Made by a program: the position numbers and the translations under genes
Notes under the pieces: generated by a model
The model's input: the letters and a program-made list of their open reading frames with translations, nothing else
Databases searched by the model: none
What the model was told of the DNA's origin: nothing
Shown here: piece after piece, positions 51,741 to 60,321 of the stretch
Numbering within the stretch: the stretch's first letter is position 1
Layout of the letters: each line of letters begins with the position of its first letter
Assembly (NCBI GenBank): GCA_035762665.1
Contig: DASTNZ010000152.1
Location: forward strand, 1-64,000
DNA from: JASLBX01 sp035762665
GTDB taxonomy: Bacteria > Actinomycetota > Actinomycetes > Jiangellales > Jiangellaceae
Length of the DNA stretch: 64,000 bases
Direction of reading: 5' to 3'

Positions 51741-52475
51741 GTGAAGTCATCCGAGCGCTGGTACTCCGACAGGTTGCAGCAGGAGATCACGCTCGTGCGC
51801 TGGGGCGTGATCGGCGCGCCCGTCCTGCTGCTCCCGACGGCGGGCGGTGACGCCGAGGAGGTCGAGCGGCACCACCTCGTCGGCGCCTGTGGCGAGCTCC
51901 TTGCCGCCGGCCGGATCAAGATCTACTCGTGTGACGGTGTGGCCGGCCAGGCGATGATGGCGCGCATCGGCAGCCCGCACCATCGGATGTGGCTGCTCAA
52001 CCAGTTCCAGCAGTGCGTCCGTTATGAGATGGTCCCGGCGATCTACGCCGATACCGGAGGCGCGGAGCTGCCAATCATCGCCGCCGGTGCGTCGATCGGA
52101 GCCTTCAATGCGCTCGCCGTCCTGTGCCGCTTCCCCGATGTGTTCAGCCACGCCGTCTGTATGAGTGGAACCTACGACCTCCAACCCCTGTACGAAGGCA
52201 CGTTCAGCGATGATCTCTACTACTCGTCCCCGCTGCATTTCCTGCCCGACGTGGACGGACCGCAACTCGATCACCTTCGACAGAGGTTTGCCGTGCTCGC
52301 GTCCGGCGAGGGCGAATGGGAGGACATCGGAGAGACGTGGCGGGTCGCGCATGTTCTCGGCGACAAGGGCGTGCCGAACCGGGTCGATCCGTGGGGACCG
52401 GCCTATCGTCACGACTGGCCGACCTGGTGGCGCATGCTGCCGCAGTACCTGCAGGAACTGACCCCAAGTTCATAG
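51741..52475 (+). CDS. Esterase-family alpha/beta hydrolase
   Basis: A 244-aa alpha/beta hydrolase of the 'putative esterase' (D-type) family. The nucleophile is in I-A-A-G-A-S-I-G-A-F-N-A (Ser near residue 118), typical G-x-S-x-G. It also shows V-L-L-L-P-T-A-G-G-D near the start and M-S-G-T-Y-D-L near 143, and P-A-Y-R-H-D-W-P-T-W-W near the end likely carries the catalytic His. GTG 51741 lies 9 bp behind GGAAGGA; GTG 51705 is possible. It is divergent from the Fes-like hydrolase and read with the GCS2 gene, 71 bp ahead. The substrate is unknown. Confidence 0.85.
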   Translation: MKSSERWYSDRLQQEITLVRWGVIGAPVLLLPTAGGDAEEVERHHLVGACGELLAAGRIKIYSCDGVAGQAMMARIGSPHHRMWLLNQFQQCVRYEMVPAIYADTGGAELPIIAAGASIGAFNALAVLCRFPDVFSHAVCMSGTYDLQPLYEGTFSDDLYYSSPLHFLPDVDGPQLDHLRQRFAVLASGEGEWEDIGETWRVAHVLGDKGVPNRVDPWGPAYRHDWPTWWRMLPQYLQELTPSS

Positions 52476-52546
52476 CACCGCACGGACCCCTCTACGTCGC
52501 CAAACGTCGTACCGTGAGTGCAGGCACCGACGGAAGGTGATCTCAG

Positions 52547-54025
52547 ATGGGACGAGAGGTCGCTCCGAGGGAATTCACCCGCGAGGACCGGCGGATCTAC
52601 CGCGAGAAGGTCCGCCGCTGCCTTGATGCCTTCGCCAGGATGCTGCGCGAGTCGCATTTCGACTTCGAACGCCCGCATACCGGACTGGAGATCGAGCTCA
52701 ATCTGGTCGACGATGAGTACCGGCCGGCCAACGCTAATGCCGCCGTTCTGGCTTCCATCGCGAACCCGGACTTCCAAACCGAACTCGGCCAGTTCAACAT
52801 CGAGATAAATGTCGCGCCCCGGCAGCTGCTGGCCCAGGGCCTCACGGCGTTCGAGAAGTCGGTCAGGTCGAGCCTCAATACGGCCGAGGCCCGGGCGGCC
52901 GAAGCCGGCGCCCACATGGTCATGGTCGGCATCCTGCCCACGCTCACCGAGAGCCATGTAACCGCCGACGCACTCACCGCCAGCCCCAGGTACGCGCTGC
53001 TCAATGAACAGATCTTCGCCGCACGCGGGGAAGATCTGTTCATCGAGATAGCGGGCACTGAGCGGCTCTCGACGCTGGCGGATTCGATCGCACCGGAGGC
53101 TGCGTGCACGAGTGTGCAGTTTCATGTGCAGGTCGGACCCGACGAATTCGCTCCCCACTGGAACGCCACGCAGACGATCGCGGGCATCCAGGTGGCGCTC
53201 GGCGCGAACTCGCCGTACCTGTTCGGCAAGGAACTGTGGCGCGAGACCCGCGTTCCGCTGTTCGAGCAGGCCACCGATCCCCGGCCGGTCGAGCTGAAGG
53301 CGCAGGGCATGCGGCCCCGAGTCTGGTTCGGCGAACGGTGGATCACCTCGGTATTCGATCTGTTCGAAGAGAACGTCCGGTACTTCCCATCCTTGCTGCC
53401 GATCTGCTCGGACGAGGACCCCTTCGAAATGCTCGACAGCGGCGGTGTTCCGAGCCTGGACGAGCTCACGCTGCACAACGGCACCATCTACCGCTGGAAC
53501 CGGCCGGTCTACGCCGTCGTCGACGGCAGGCCGCACCTGCGCGTGGAGAACCGAGCGCTACCGGCCGGGCCGACTGTGGCCGATGTGCTGGCCAATGGTG
53601 CGTTCTTCTTTGGGCTGGTGCGTACCCTCGTTGACGCCGAGCGGCCGATTTGGACGCAGATGTCATTCTCGGCCGCCGAGGAGAACTTTCATGCCGGAGC
53701 GCGAGACGGCATCGATGCGATGGTCTACTGGCCTGGCGTTGGCACGGTGCGGGCAACCGAACTTGTACTGCGCAGGCTGCTGCCGCTCGCCCACGAGGGC
53801 CTCGACCGCTGGGGAGTCGACCCCGACGAGCGCGGACGGTTGCTAGGCATCATCGAACAGCGCTGCGTCACGGAGCGGACCGGATCCACCTGGCAAGTCG
53901 AGACCGTGCACGCCCTCGAGGCGTCGGGGCTGGACAGGCCAGAGGCGCTGCGCGAAATGGTGCGCCGCTACTGCGCACATATGCACAGCAACGAACCGGT
54001 CCACACTTGGCCGGTGGACGGTTGA
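52547..54025 (+). CDS. GCS2-type glutamate-cysteine ligase-like amidoligase
   Basis: A 492-aa protein with the GCS2 signature near the N-terminus: T-G-L-E-I-E-L-N-L-V-D (Glu48, Glu50), E-L-G-Q-F-N-I-E-I-N-V-A-P (near 79-91), and later S-V-Q-F-H-V-Q-V near 187, R-P-R-V-W-F-G near 260 and V-E-N-R-A-L-P-A-G-P near 332. These are ATP-dependent carboxylate-amine ligases that make gamma-glutamyl or similar amide bonds. The group is best viewed as amidoligases, and the acid and amine here are unknown. It sits between ATP-grasp genes and two esterases, supporting a pathway. GGAAGG is the ribosome site. Confidence 0.9.
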   Translation: MGREVAPREFTREDRRIYREKVRRCLDAFARMLRESHFDFERPHTGLEIELNLVDDEYRPANANAAVLASIANPDFQTELGQFNIEINVAPRQLLAQGLTAFEKSVRSSLNTAEARAAEAGAHMVMVGILPTLTESHVTADALTASPRYALLNEQIFAARGEDLFIEIAGTERLSTLADSIAPEAACTSVQFHVQVGPDEFAPHWNATQTIAGIQVALGANSPYLFGKELWRETRVPLFEQATDPRPVELKAQGMRPRVWFGERWITSVFDLFEENVRYFPSLLPICSDEDPFEMLDSGGVPSLDELTLHNGTIYRWNRPVYAVVDGRPHLRVENRALPAGPTVADVLANGAFFFGLVRTLVDAERPIWTQMSFSAAEENFHAGARDGIDAMVYWPGVGTVRATELVLRRLLPLAHEGLDRWGVDPDERGRLLGIIEQRCVTERTGSTWQVETVHALEASGLDRPEALREMVRRYCAHMHSNEPVHTWPVDG

Positions 54026-54034
54026 CCCGGTCGC

Positions 54035-55303
54035 TCAGGCCGAACCAGCCGGCGCGGCGTCGCGCCGCCACAACGCGAGCAAACCCCGGAAGTGGGCGAT
54101 GAAGCGCTCATGCTCATGGGCTGGATAGGTGGCCCGGACGGTGTTTACGAGCAACCGATCGAAGTCTTCGCTGCCCACCCAGTCGTACACGACCTCCTCG
54201 AGGTGACCGAGCCGGCTCGCGCAGAAGTCCCAGTACCGGTCGGTGTCGAAGGCGTCGTCGGCGAGCTCGCGGTAGGCCGCCAGCTTCTCCTGGTAGGTCA
54301 GGTCGTGCCGATCGGCGATCTCGAAGTAGCGCCGGGTCTGCAGGTCGATCCTCGGCCGACGCCCCGTCACCGTGCAGAACACCGACCACCGCACCAGCGC
54401 CGTCATGGCCCACGGGAAGTAGTAGTGCAGCGAGGTGATCGCCACGTCCGGGCACGCGTTCGCGTAGTCGATCGGATACACCTCGCCGCCGCGGACAAGC
54501 GATTCGCAGGAGTTGAACTCCCAGCGGAAGAACGCGTTGATCAGTCGCGAGATGGTGACGACCTCATCACCGACTTCCGGCGTGAGGAACTCGTGCTCGA
54601 CGGCGTACCTGTCGTGCATCGGCAGTTCCGGTCGGAACCTCATCACCATCGTCTCCGGGCCGATCGACAACGACCGGGCGAACGCGTCGTATCCCTCGAT
54701 CGACTGCTGCAAGTGCATCAGCCGCTGGCCGGACGAGTCGTACGCGCGATGCAGGTCCGCGCTGTTCTTGATCCGCGTGACACCAACCCAGGCACCGCCG
54801 TCGTACGGCTTCATGAACAGCGGGTACCCGAGCCGCTCGGCAATTGCGTCGAGATCGAACGACAGGTTGTACTTCGCCGCCGTGTACGCCCACTTCGCGT
54901 GATCGGGCGGGTTCTTGAACGGGACCAGGACGGTGTCGGGCACCTTCAGCCCGAGCCGCATCATCGCGCAGTAGGCCGCGTGCTTCTCCATTGCCTGGAA
55001 GGTGAACGGGCTGTTCAGCAGGTACACGTCGTCCATCAGCGCGATCTTCTTCAGCCACTCGCGCGGGTGGTAGTACCAATACGCGAGCCGGTCGATCACC
55101 AGGTGGTAGCGCGGCTTGTAGCGCAGGTCGAACGGCTCGATAGTGATCCGCTCGACGTCGAACGCGTGCGTCTCGCCGGACGCGTCGACCACCGGCCCGA
55201 GCCGGCGGGTGATCGTCTCGAAGGCCGCTGGCCAATCTTCCTCGGTTCCGAGCAGCAGGCCGATCAGGTGGTTCGTCATGCGCATCTCGCTGTCTGGAGG
55301 CAT
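54035..55303 (-). CDS. ATP-grasp-like ligase of uncharacterised type
   Basis: A 422-aa protein with ATP-grasp-like features: the helix-rich N-terminus (to about 130), then Y-P-L-F-M-K-P-Y-D-G-G-A-W-V-G-V near residue 165 (Lys of ATP binding), and Y-P-I-D-Y-A-N-A-C-P-D near 300 as the C-terminal acidic motif. The layout differs from the biotin carboxylase type at 49372 and is less familiar to me, so the substrate is not predicted. It is convergent with the GCS2 gene and divergent from the TrpB2 gene (83 bp). Alternative starts are ATG 55285 or 55279. Confidence 0.8.
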   Translation of the reverse strand: MPPDSEMRMTNHLIGLLLGTEEDWPAAFETITRRLGPVVDASGETHAFDVERITIEPFDLRYKPRYHLVIDRLAYWYYHPREWLKKIALMDDVYLLNSPFTFQAMEKHAAYCAMMRLGLKVPDTVLVPFKNPPDHAKWAYTAAKYNLSFDLDAIAERLGYPLFMKPYDGGAWVGVTRIKNSADLHRAYDSSGQRLMHLQQSIEGYDAFARSLSIGPETMVMRFRPELPMHDRYAVEHEFLTPEVGDEVVTISRLINAFFRWEFNSCESLVRGGEVYPIDYANACPDVAITSLHYYFPWAMTALVRWSVFCTVTGRRPRIDLQTRRYFEIADRHDLTYQEKLAAYRELADDAFDTDRYWDFCASRLGHLEEVVYDWVGSEDFDRLLVNTVRATYPAHEHERFIAHFRGLLALWRRDAAPAGSA

Positions 55304-55385
55304 CGGTATATCGAGTGATCCTCGCAGCCGATTCTGGTGCGCTCAATCACCGCCAACCACAGCGCGCTGCGCGTAAGCTCGCGCC

Positions 55386-56747
55386 ATGTCCAACGAGGTC
55401 AAGTTCCTGCTCACCGAACGCGACATCCCCAGCCACTGGGTCAACCTGCTTCCCGACCTGCCCGGTGATCCCCTGCCGCCGCTGCATCCCGGGACCATGC
55501 AACCGGTCGGTCCGGATGATCTCGCGGCGCTCTTTCCGATGGCCCTGATTCAGCAGGAGGTCTCCCCCGAGCCCGAGGTGGAGATTCCGGAACCGGTTCG
55601 CGACGCATATCGACTATGGCGACCGACCCCGCTGTACCGGGCGCGGCGACTGGAGCAGGTGCTGGAGACACCGGCCCGGATCTACTACAAGTACGAGGGC
55701 ACGTCGCCACCCGGTTCGCACAAGCCCAACACCGCTGTGGCGCAGGCGTACGAGAACGCCCAGGCCGGGATCCGCAAACTGTCGACCGAGACGGGCGCCG
55801 GCCAGTGGGGTTCGGCCCTGGCGTTCGCGTGCTCGCTGTTCGGGCTCGAATGCGAAGTCTTCATGGTCGGCTCCAGCTACGACCAGAAGCCGTACCGGCG
55901 TTCGATGATGGAGGCGTGGGGTGCGACGGCGCACCGTTCTCCGAGCACGTTGACCAACGCCGGCCGCGGGCAGGCCGAGCACGAGACCGGGTCGCTGGGC
56001 ATCGCCATCTCCGAGGCGGTCGAGGTGGCGGCCCAGAGCCCGGACACCAACTACTCGCTGGGCTCGGTGCTGAACCATGTCCTGCTCCACCAGACCGTGA
56101 TCGGGCAAGAGTCGATCCTGCAGATGGAACTGGCCGGCGACCGCCCAGACGTGGTCATCGGCTGTGTCGGCGGTGGCTCCAACTTCGCCGGGCTGGCGTT
56201 CCCGTTCATCCGACAGGTCCTGCGGGGCGAGGCGGAGATGCGCTTCGTGGCCGCGGAGCCGGCGGCCTGCCCGACGCTCACCCGCGGCGTCTACCGGTAC
56301 GACTTCGGCGACACCGCCGGGCTCACTCCCCTGATGCCGATGTACACGCTCGGCCACGACTTCGTCCCGCCGCCGGTCCACGCCGGTGGTCTGCGCTACC
56401 ACGGCGATGCGCCGATGCTCTGCGCCCTCGTCAAGGAAGGCCTGGTCCAGGCGCGTGCGTACCGGCAGAACGAGGCGTTCGCGGCCGCTGTGCAGTTCGC
56501 CCGGGCGGAAGGCATCATTCCAGGCCCCGAACCGGCGCATGCCATCCGGGCGGTCGTCGAGGAGGCCGAAGCCGCGCGGGAGGCCGGCGATCAGCGGGTG
56601 ATCCTGTTCGGCCTGTCCGGCCACGGTCACTTCGACCTGTCCGCGTACGACGCCTACCTGTCCGGTTCGCTGGAGGACCCGGAATTCTCCGAGGCCGACA
56701 TGGCGGCAGCGCTGGCCCGGCTACCCGAGACGCCCGCCATCGCCTGA
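55386..56747 (+). CDS. TrpB2-like pyridoxal-phosphate beta subunit
   Basis: A 453-aa PLP enzyme of the TrpB2 (tryptophan synthase beta-like) clade. The PLP lysine is in P-P-G-S-H-K-P-N-T-A (near residue 116). S-T-E-T-G-A-G-Q-W-G-S-A-L (near 137) is the catalytic Glu motif, and the phosphate-binding loop is G-C-V-G-G-G-S-N-F-A. TrpB2 proteins join indole and serine, or use other beta-replacement partners, and do not bind TrpA well. No trpA is near, so the nucleophile may be something else. The methyltransferase starts on its stop codon (TGATG). Confidence 0.92.
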   Translation: MSNEVKFLLTERDIPSHWVNLLPDLPGDPLPPLHPGTMQPVGPDDLAALFPMALIQQEVSPEPEVEIPEPVRDAYRLWRPTPLYRARRLEQVLETPARIYYKYEGTSPPGSHKPNTAVAQAYENAQAGIRKLSTETGAGQWGSALAFACSLFGLECEVFMVGSSYDQKPYRRSMMEAWGATAHRSPSTLTNAGRGQAEHETGSLGIAISEAVEVAAQSPDTNYSLGSVLNHVLLHQTVIGQESILQMELAGDRPDVVIGCVGGGSNFAGLAFPFIRQVLRGEAEMRFVAAEPAACPTLTRGVYRYDFGDTAGLTPLMPMYTLGHDFVPPPVHAGGLRYHGDAPMLCALVKEGLVQARAYRQNEAFAAAVQFARAEGIIPGPEPAHAIRAVVEEAEAAREAGDQRVILFGLSGHGHFDLSAYDAYLSGSLEDPEFSEADMAAALARLPETPAIA

Positions 56748-57493
56748 TGTCCGAGCCGGTCTTCGACACCGAGGGGCTGTTCGACGACGACTACCTCTAC
56801 TTCTACGCGCCACGAGATGCGGCCGGTTCGCTGAGCGACGCCGAGACGGATCTGATTTGGCACCTCCTCGGCATCGAACCCGGGATGGCGGTGCTGGACC
56901 TGGCCTGCGGGCACGGCCGTATCGCCAACCGGCTCGCGGCTCGGGGCGCGCAGGTCACCGGTCTCGACGTCACGCCGCGGTTCCTCGAGCTGGCTCACGA
57001 GGACGCCGCGGCGCGAGGTGTGGACGTCGAGTACGTGCAGCGCGACATGCGCGAGCTGCCCTGGACGGCACGATTCGACCGGGTGATCAACTGGTTCACG
57101 GCATTCGGCTACTTCGACGATGCTGGTAACCGACGCGTGCTGGCCGGGGTGACCCGCGCCCTCAAGCCGGGTGGCAGGCTGGCGATCGAGCTGAACAACT
57201 ACGTGGCCATCATGCGGTCGTACCTGCCGACGACCGTCATGGAGCGGGACGGGAACCTCCTGGTGGACCGCCACCACTTCGATCCGCTGACCGGGCGCAA
57301 CGTGGCAGAACGGACGATCGTCCGGGACGGATCGGTGCGGCGGACGCAGTACGAGGTACGCATGTTCACCTACCCGGAGCTGCGCGACTGGCTGCTTGAG
57401 GCCGGCTTCGCGACCGTCGACGGCTATGGCGAGGATGGCGAACCGTTGACTCCCCAGCACCGCCGCATGATCGTCGTAGCCAAGCTCGAGTAA
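56747..57493 (+). CDS. Class I SAM-dependent methyltransferase
   Basis: A 248-aa methyltransferase. SAM motif I is V-L-D-L-A-C-G-H-G-R-I-A-N near residue 50, G-A-Q-V-T-G-L-D-V-T is motif post-I, and motif IV region is F-D-R-V-I-N-W-F-T-A-F-G-Y-F near 108. The C-terminal part (beta-rich, near 150-240) has R-T-Q-Y-E-V-R-M-F-T-Y and L-L-E-A-G-F-A-T-V-D-G-Y. Its substrate is unknown, but its start shares the last base of the trpB2 stop, so it should act with that enzyme or modify its product. Confidence 0.92.
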   Translation: MSEPVFDTEGLFDDDYLYFYAPRDAAGSLSDAETDLIWHLLGIEPGMAVLDLACGHGRIANRLAARGAQVTGLDVTPRFLELAHEDAAARGVDVEYVQRDMRELPWTARFDRVINWFTAFGYFDDAGNRRVLAGVTRALKPGGRLAIELNNYVAIMRSYLPTTVMERDGNLLVDRHHFDPLTGRNVAERTIVRDGSVRRTQYEVRMFTYPELRDWLLEAGFATVDGYGEDGEPLTPQHRRMIVVAKLE

Positions 57494-57528
57494 TGCGCGT
57501 CCAATCGGCGTAGATCCCTGGCGATCAT

Positions 57529-57625
57529 CCTGATCAAACAGCTCCTCCCTGATCAATCCGCCGCCAGAACCCCTGAATCAGCGTGCTCACCGACGATTTG
57601 ATCAGGAAGAAGCTGTTTGATCAGG
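57529..57625. terminator. Long inverted repeat between convergent genes
   Basis: CCTGATCAAACAGCTCCTCC starts the left arm (57529-57556) and matches the complement of the right arm (57598-57625) at 26 of 28 positions. The 41-bp spacer has no gene. It lies 35 bp after the methyltransferase stop and 12 bp before the glnD stop (minus strand), so a bidirectional terminator is likely. Each arm also carries two TGATCA palindromes. Confidence 0.75.
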
Positions 57626-57637
57626 GAGGTAGGTGGA

Positions 57638-59986
57638 TCACGGCTTGCCAACCGGAGCAATTCCTTGACTCAGCGCAGCGCTGGCCGCTGCTTTGACGGC
57701 ATCGACGGCGTCGCCTGCCAATGGTCCGCCGTTGTCGTCCACCAGGTAGAAGACGTCCACCGCCTCGGCCCCCAGGGTCTCGACGACGGCGGACCGGATC
57801 GCCACGCCACTGCCACCGATGGCCGCCGTGAGCCGGTACAGCAATCCCGGCCCGTCGTGCGCCCGCACCTCGAGAACCGTCGCGTCGGCGGATACCTCGG
57901 GTACGACGGTCACGCTCGGCTCGGCGTGCCGGATCAGCCGGCCCCGCCGCTCCGACGTGCGCGCGGCCAGCCGGGCCGGCACGTCGGTCCGCCCGTCCAG
58001 AGCTCGGACGATGTCGTCACGCAGGACGGCTTCGGCGCGCGGCGTGCCGTAGGCGGACACGACCCGCCACACCAGCACCGCTCGGTCGTCCACCGTCTCG
58101 ATCGTCGCAGTGCGCACCTCGAGGCGGTGCAGCACAAGGACGCCGACCACCGTCGCGACCACTCCCTGCCGGTCCGGCGCGGCCACGGTCACCCGGCACA
58201 TGCCGTCTGCGGTGGGCGCGTCAATCCGCACCGCGATCCCCGGCTGCCTGGCGAGCTTCTCCTGCCACGGTTCGAGACGCTCCGGCTTCGGGGCCGGGGC
58301 ACCGCCGAGCACCTTGCGCACCCGCGTAACGAGGTCGCCGACCAGCCTGGCTCGCGTCGGCGACCAGGCCAGTGGACCGGCAGCGGTCGCGTCGGCCTCG
58401 GTCAGTGCGGCGAGCAGGTCGAGGTTATCCGCCTCGCCGACGGCATCGACCACGGCAGTGATCGTCGCCGGGTCGTCTGGATCTCGCCGGGTCGCCATTT
58501 CGGGCAGGAGCAGGTGATGGCGGACCAGCAGGCCCAAAGTTGCCGCGTCCGGTGGCGGCAGGCCGAGCCGTCGGCCCAGATCGGAGGCGATGGCCTCGCC
58601 GGTCTCGCTGTGGTCCCCGGGCAGGCCCTTGCCCAGGTCGTGAAAGAGGGCGGCGAGCAGCAGCAGGTCGGGCCGACCCACGCGCCGGGCCAGCCCGGCC
58701 GCCACCACGGCCGTCTCGATGAGGTGGCGGTCGACGGTGTGCCGGTGGATGGGCGTCCTGGTGGCCCTGTAGCGCACCCGCTCCCACTCGGGGATCCACC
58801 GGGTCACCAAACCCGCGAACTCCAGGGCGTCCCAGACCGGCAGCGCGCTTCGCCCCGCGCCGAGCAGCGCGAGCAGGGCGTCCCGGGCGCTGTTCGGCCA
58901 CGGCTGAGGCAGTGCGGGGCACTGAGCGGCGAGGCGCTCCACGGTGTGGGGCGCCAGGACCACTCCGGCCTGTGCCGCCGCAGCCGCCGCCCGCAGGATA
59001 AGCACCGCATCACGTTCGGGCCGGGCATCACGCGCCAGCACCGCTTCCCCGTCGTGCTCGACGACGCCGTCCGCCAATGGCCGGCGAACCGGCGGGCGCC
59101 GACCTCCACGCTGCCGGGCGCGCAGGGTGCGCTCGACATCCCGCCAGGTCACATCCGCCGCGTAGGCGACGGCCCGACCGGCCTCCGCGACTCGTCGCAG
59201 CAGCACATCCGGGTCTACCAGGCCGAGTCGGTTGGCGATCGTGCCGTGATCTTCGAATAGCAGACGATCATGCCTGCGGCCCGTCGTTCGGTGGAGAGAG
59301 TCACGCACGACCAGCAGCCACTCGCGGGCCTCCTCGACGGCCTTGAGGTGCGGGCGATCGGCGATCCAGGACGCCGCGACGGCTCGGAGCGCCAGGGTGT
59401 CGCGGAGCCCGCCGTAGGCCTGCACCAGGTCCGGCTCGAGCACGTGCGCCAGCTCACCGAAATGCTCTGCGCGGGCCCGGACCATCGCCGACAGCTTTGG
59501 CAGCCTCCGGGATGCCTGGCGCCGCCAGTCCGTGAGTACCTCGGCGCGAAGCCGGTCGGTAATCGTCCGGTCCCCGGCGACGTGCCGCGCGTCGATGAGG
59601 CTGAGCGCCGCCTTCACGTCGTTGGCGGCCACGTCGCGGGCCTGCTCGACGGTTCGGACGGCATGGTCCAGCGCCAGGCCCGCGTCCCACACCGGATAGA
59701 AGACCCGGTTGGCGACGGCGGCCGGGTCGCCCGCGTCCCCGTGAATCAGCAGCACATCAAGGTCACTGCCCGGCAGGAGCTCCCGCCGGCCGTATCCGCC
59801 GACGGCGACCAGGGCGAACCCGGCGGACTCCTCGGCCGGAAGGGCGGCGAAGAACCGCGTCAACCACCCGTCCACCAGCTCGGTAAGTGCGACTCGGCGC
59901 TGGATCGCGCTGAGCCGCTCGTCGGCGACCACTGCCTGCCGGAGGCTCAGGAAGCGGTCGCCGCGAGCTGCTGACGCCGAGGTCAC
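57638..59986 (-). CDS. glnD: [Protein-PII] uridylyltransferase/adenylyltransferase
   Basis: A 782-aa GlnD. The nucleotidyltransferase motif is G-G-Y-G-R-R-E-L-L-P-G-S-D-L-D-V-L-L near residue 64. The HD domain is L-F-H-D-L-G-K-G near 440. Two C-terminal ACT domains follow: V-A-A-P-D-R-Q-G-V-V (near 600) and V-R-A-H-D-G-P-G-L-L-Y-R-L (near 710). It modifies PII at Tyr51 in response to nitrogen status; actinobacterial GlnD adenylylates PII rather than uridylylating it (family knowledge). The start is GTG 59986, overlapping the glnB stop by 4 bp. Confidence 0.96.
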   Translation of the reverse strand: MTSASAARGDRFLSLRQAVVADERLSAIQRRVALTELVDGWLTRFFAALPAEESAGFALVAVGGYGRRELLPGSDLDVLLIHGDAGDPAAVANRVFYPVWDAGLALDHAVRTVEQARDVAANDVKAALSLIDARHVAGDRTITDRLRAEVLTDWRRQASRRLPKLSAMVRARAEHFGELAHVLEPDLVQAYGGLRDTLALRAVAASWIADRPHLKAVEEAREWLLVVRDSLHRTTGRRHDRLLFEDHGTIANRLGLVDPDVLLRRVAEAGRAVAYAADVTWRDVERTLRARQRGGRRPPVRRPLADGVVEHDGEAVLARDARPERDAVLILRAAAAAAQAGVVLAPHTVERLAAQCPALPQPWPNSARDALLALLGAGRSALPVWDALEFAGLVTRWIPEWERVRYRATRTPIHRHTVDRHLIETAVVAAGLARRVGRPDLLLLAALFHDLGKGLPGDHSETGEAIASDLGRRLGLPPPDAATLGLLVRHHLLLPEMATRRDPDDPATITAVVDAVGEADNLDLLAALTEADATAAGPLAWSPTRARLVGDLVTRVRKVLGGAPAPKPERLEPWQEKLARQPGIAVRIDAPTADGMCRVTVAAPDRQGVVATVVGVLVLHRLEVRTATIETVDDRAVLVWRVVSAYGTPRAEAVLRDDIVRALDGRTDVPARLAARTSERRGRLIRHAEPSVTVVPEVSADATVLEVRAHDGPGLLYRLTAAIGGSGVAIRSAVVETLGAEAVDVFYLVDDNGGPLAGDAVDAVKAAASAALSQGIAPVGKP

Positions 59987-60321
59987 AGGGCGTCGACTCC
60001 AACCTCTCCGGTACGGACCCGCACGACAGCGTCCACGGAGGTCACCCAGACCTTCCCGTCACCGATCTTTCCCGTCTGGGCCGCCTTGACGATCACGTCC
60101 ACCACATCATCGACGTCCGTATCGTCCACCAGGACCTCAAGCCGCGTCTTCGGCACCAGGTCGACGGTGTACTCCGCGCCCCGGTAGACCTCCGTGTGGC
60201 CCTTCTGCCGGCCGTACCCGCTCGCATCGGTGACCGTCATGCCCTGCACGCCGAAGGTCTCCAGCGCGGTCCGAACCTCGTCCAGCTTGAACGGCTTAAT
60301 CACCGCGGTGACAAGCTTCAT
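59983..60321 (-). CDS. glnB: PII nitrogen regulatory protein (GlnB/GlnK)
   Basis: A 112-aa trimeric PII protein. The N-terminus is M-K-L-V-T-A-V-I-K-P-F-K-L-D-E-V. The T-loop is G-R-Q-K-G-H-T-E-V-Y-R-G-A-E-Y-T-V-D, with Tyr51 as the modification site. The B-loop is G-K-I-G-D-G-K-V-W-V. PII senses 2-oxoglutarate and ATP/ADP and controls AmtB and other nitrogen functions. It overlaps amtB by 4 bp (ATGA) and glnD by 4 bp, a classic amtB-glnK-glnD operon. Confidence 0.97.
   Translation of the reverse strand: MKLVTAVIKPFKLDEVRTALETFGVQGMTVTDASGYGRQKGHTEVYRGAEYTVDLVPKTRLEVLVDDTDVDDVVDVIVKAAQTGKIGDGKVWVTSVDAVVRVRTGEVGVDAL

Noticed and set aside
50104..51744. 546-codon plus-strand ORF opposite the Fes-like hydrolase and ATP-grasp genes
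   Set aside because: It covers two clear minus-strand enzymes, and its translation is Arg/His/Gln-rich without any motif.
57617..59260. 547-codon plus-strand ORF opposite glnD
   Set aside because: The glnD reading shows nucleotidyltransferase, HD and ACT domains; the opposite frame has none.
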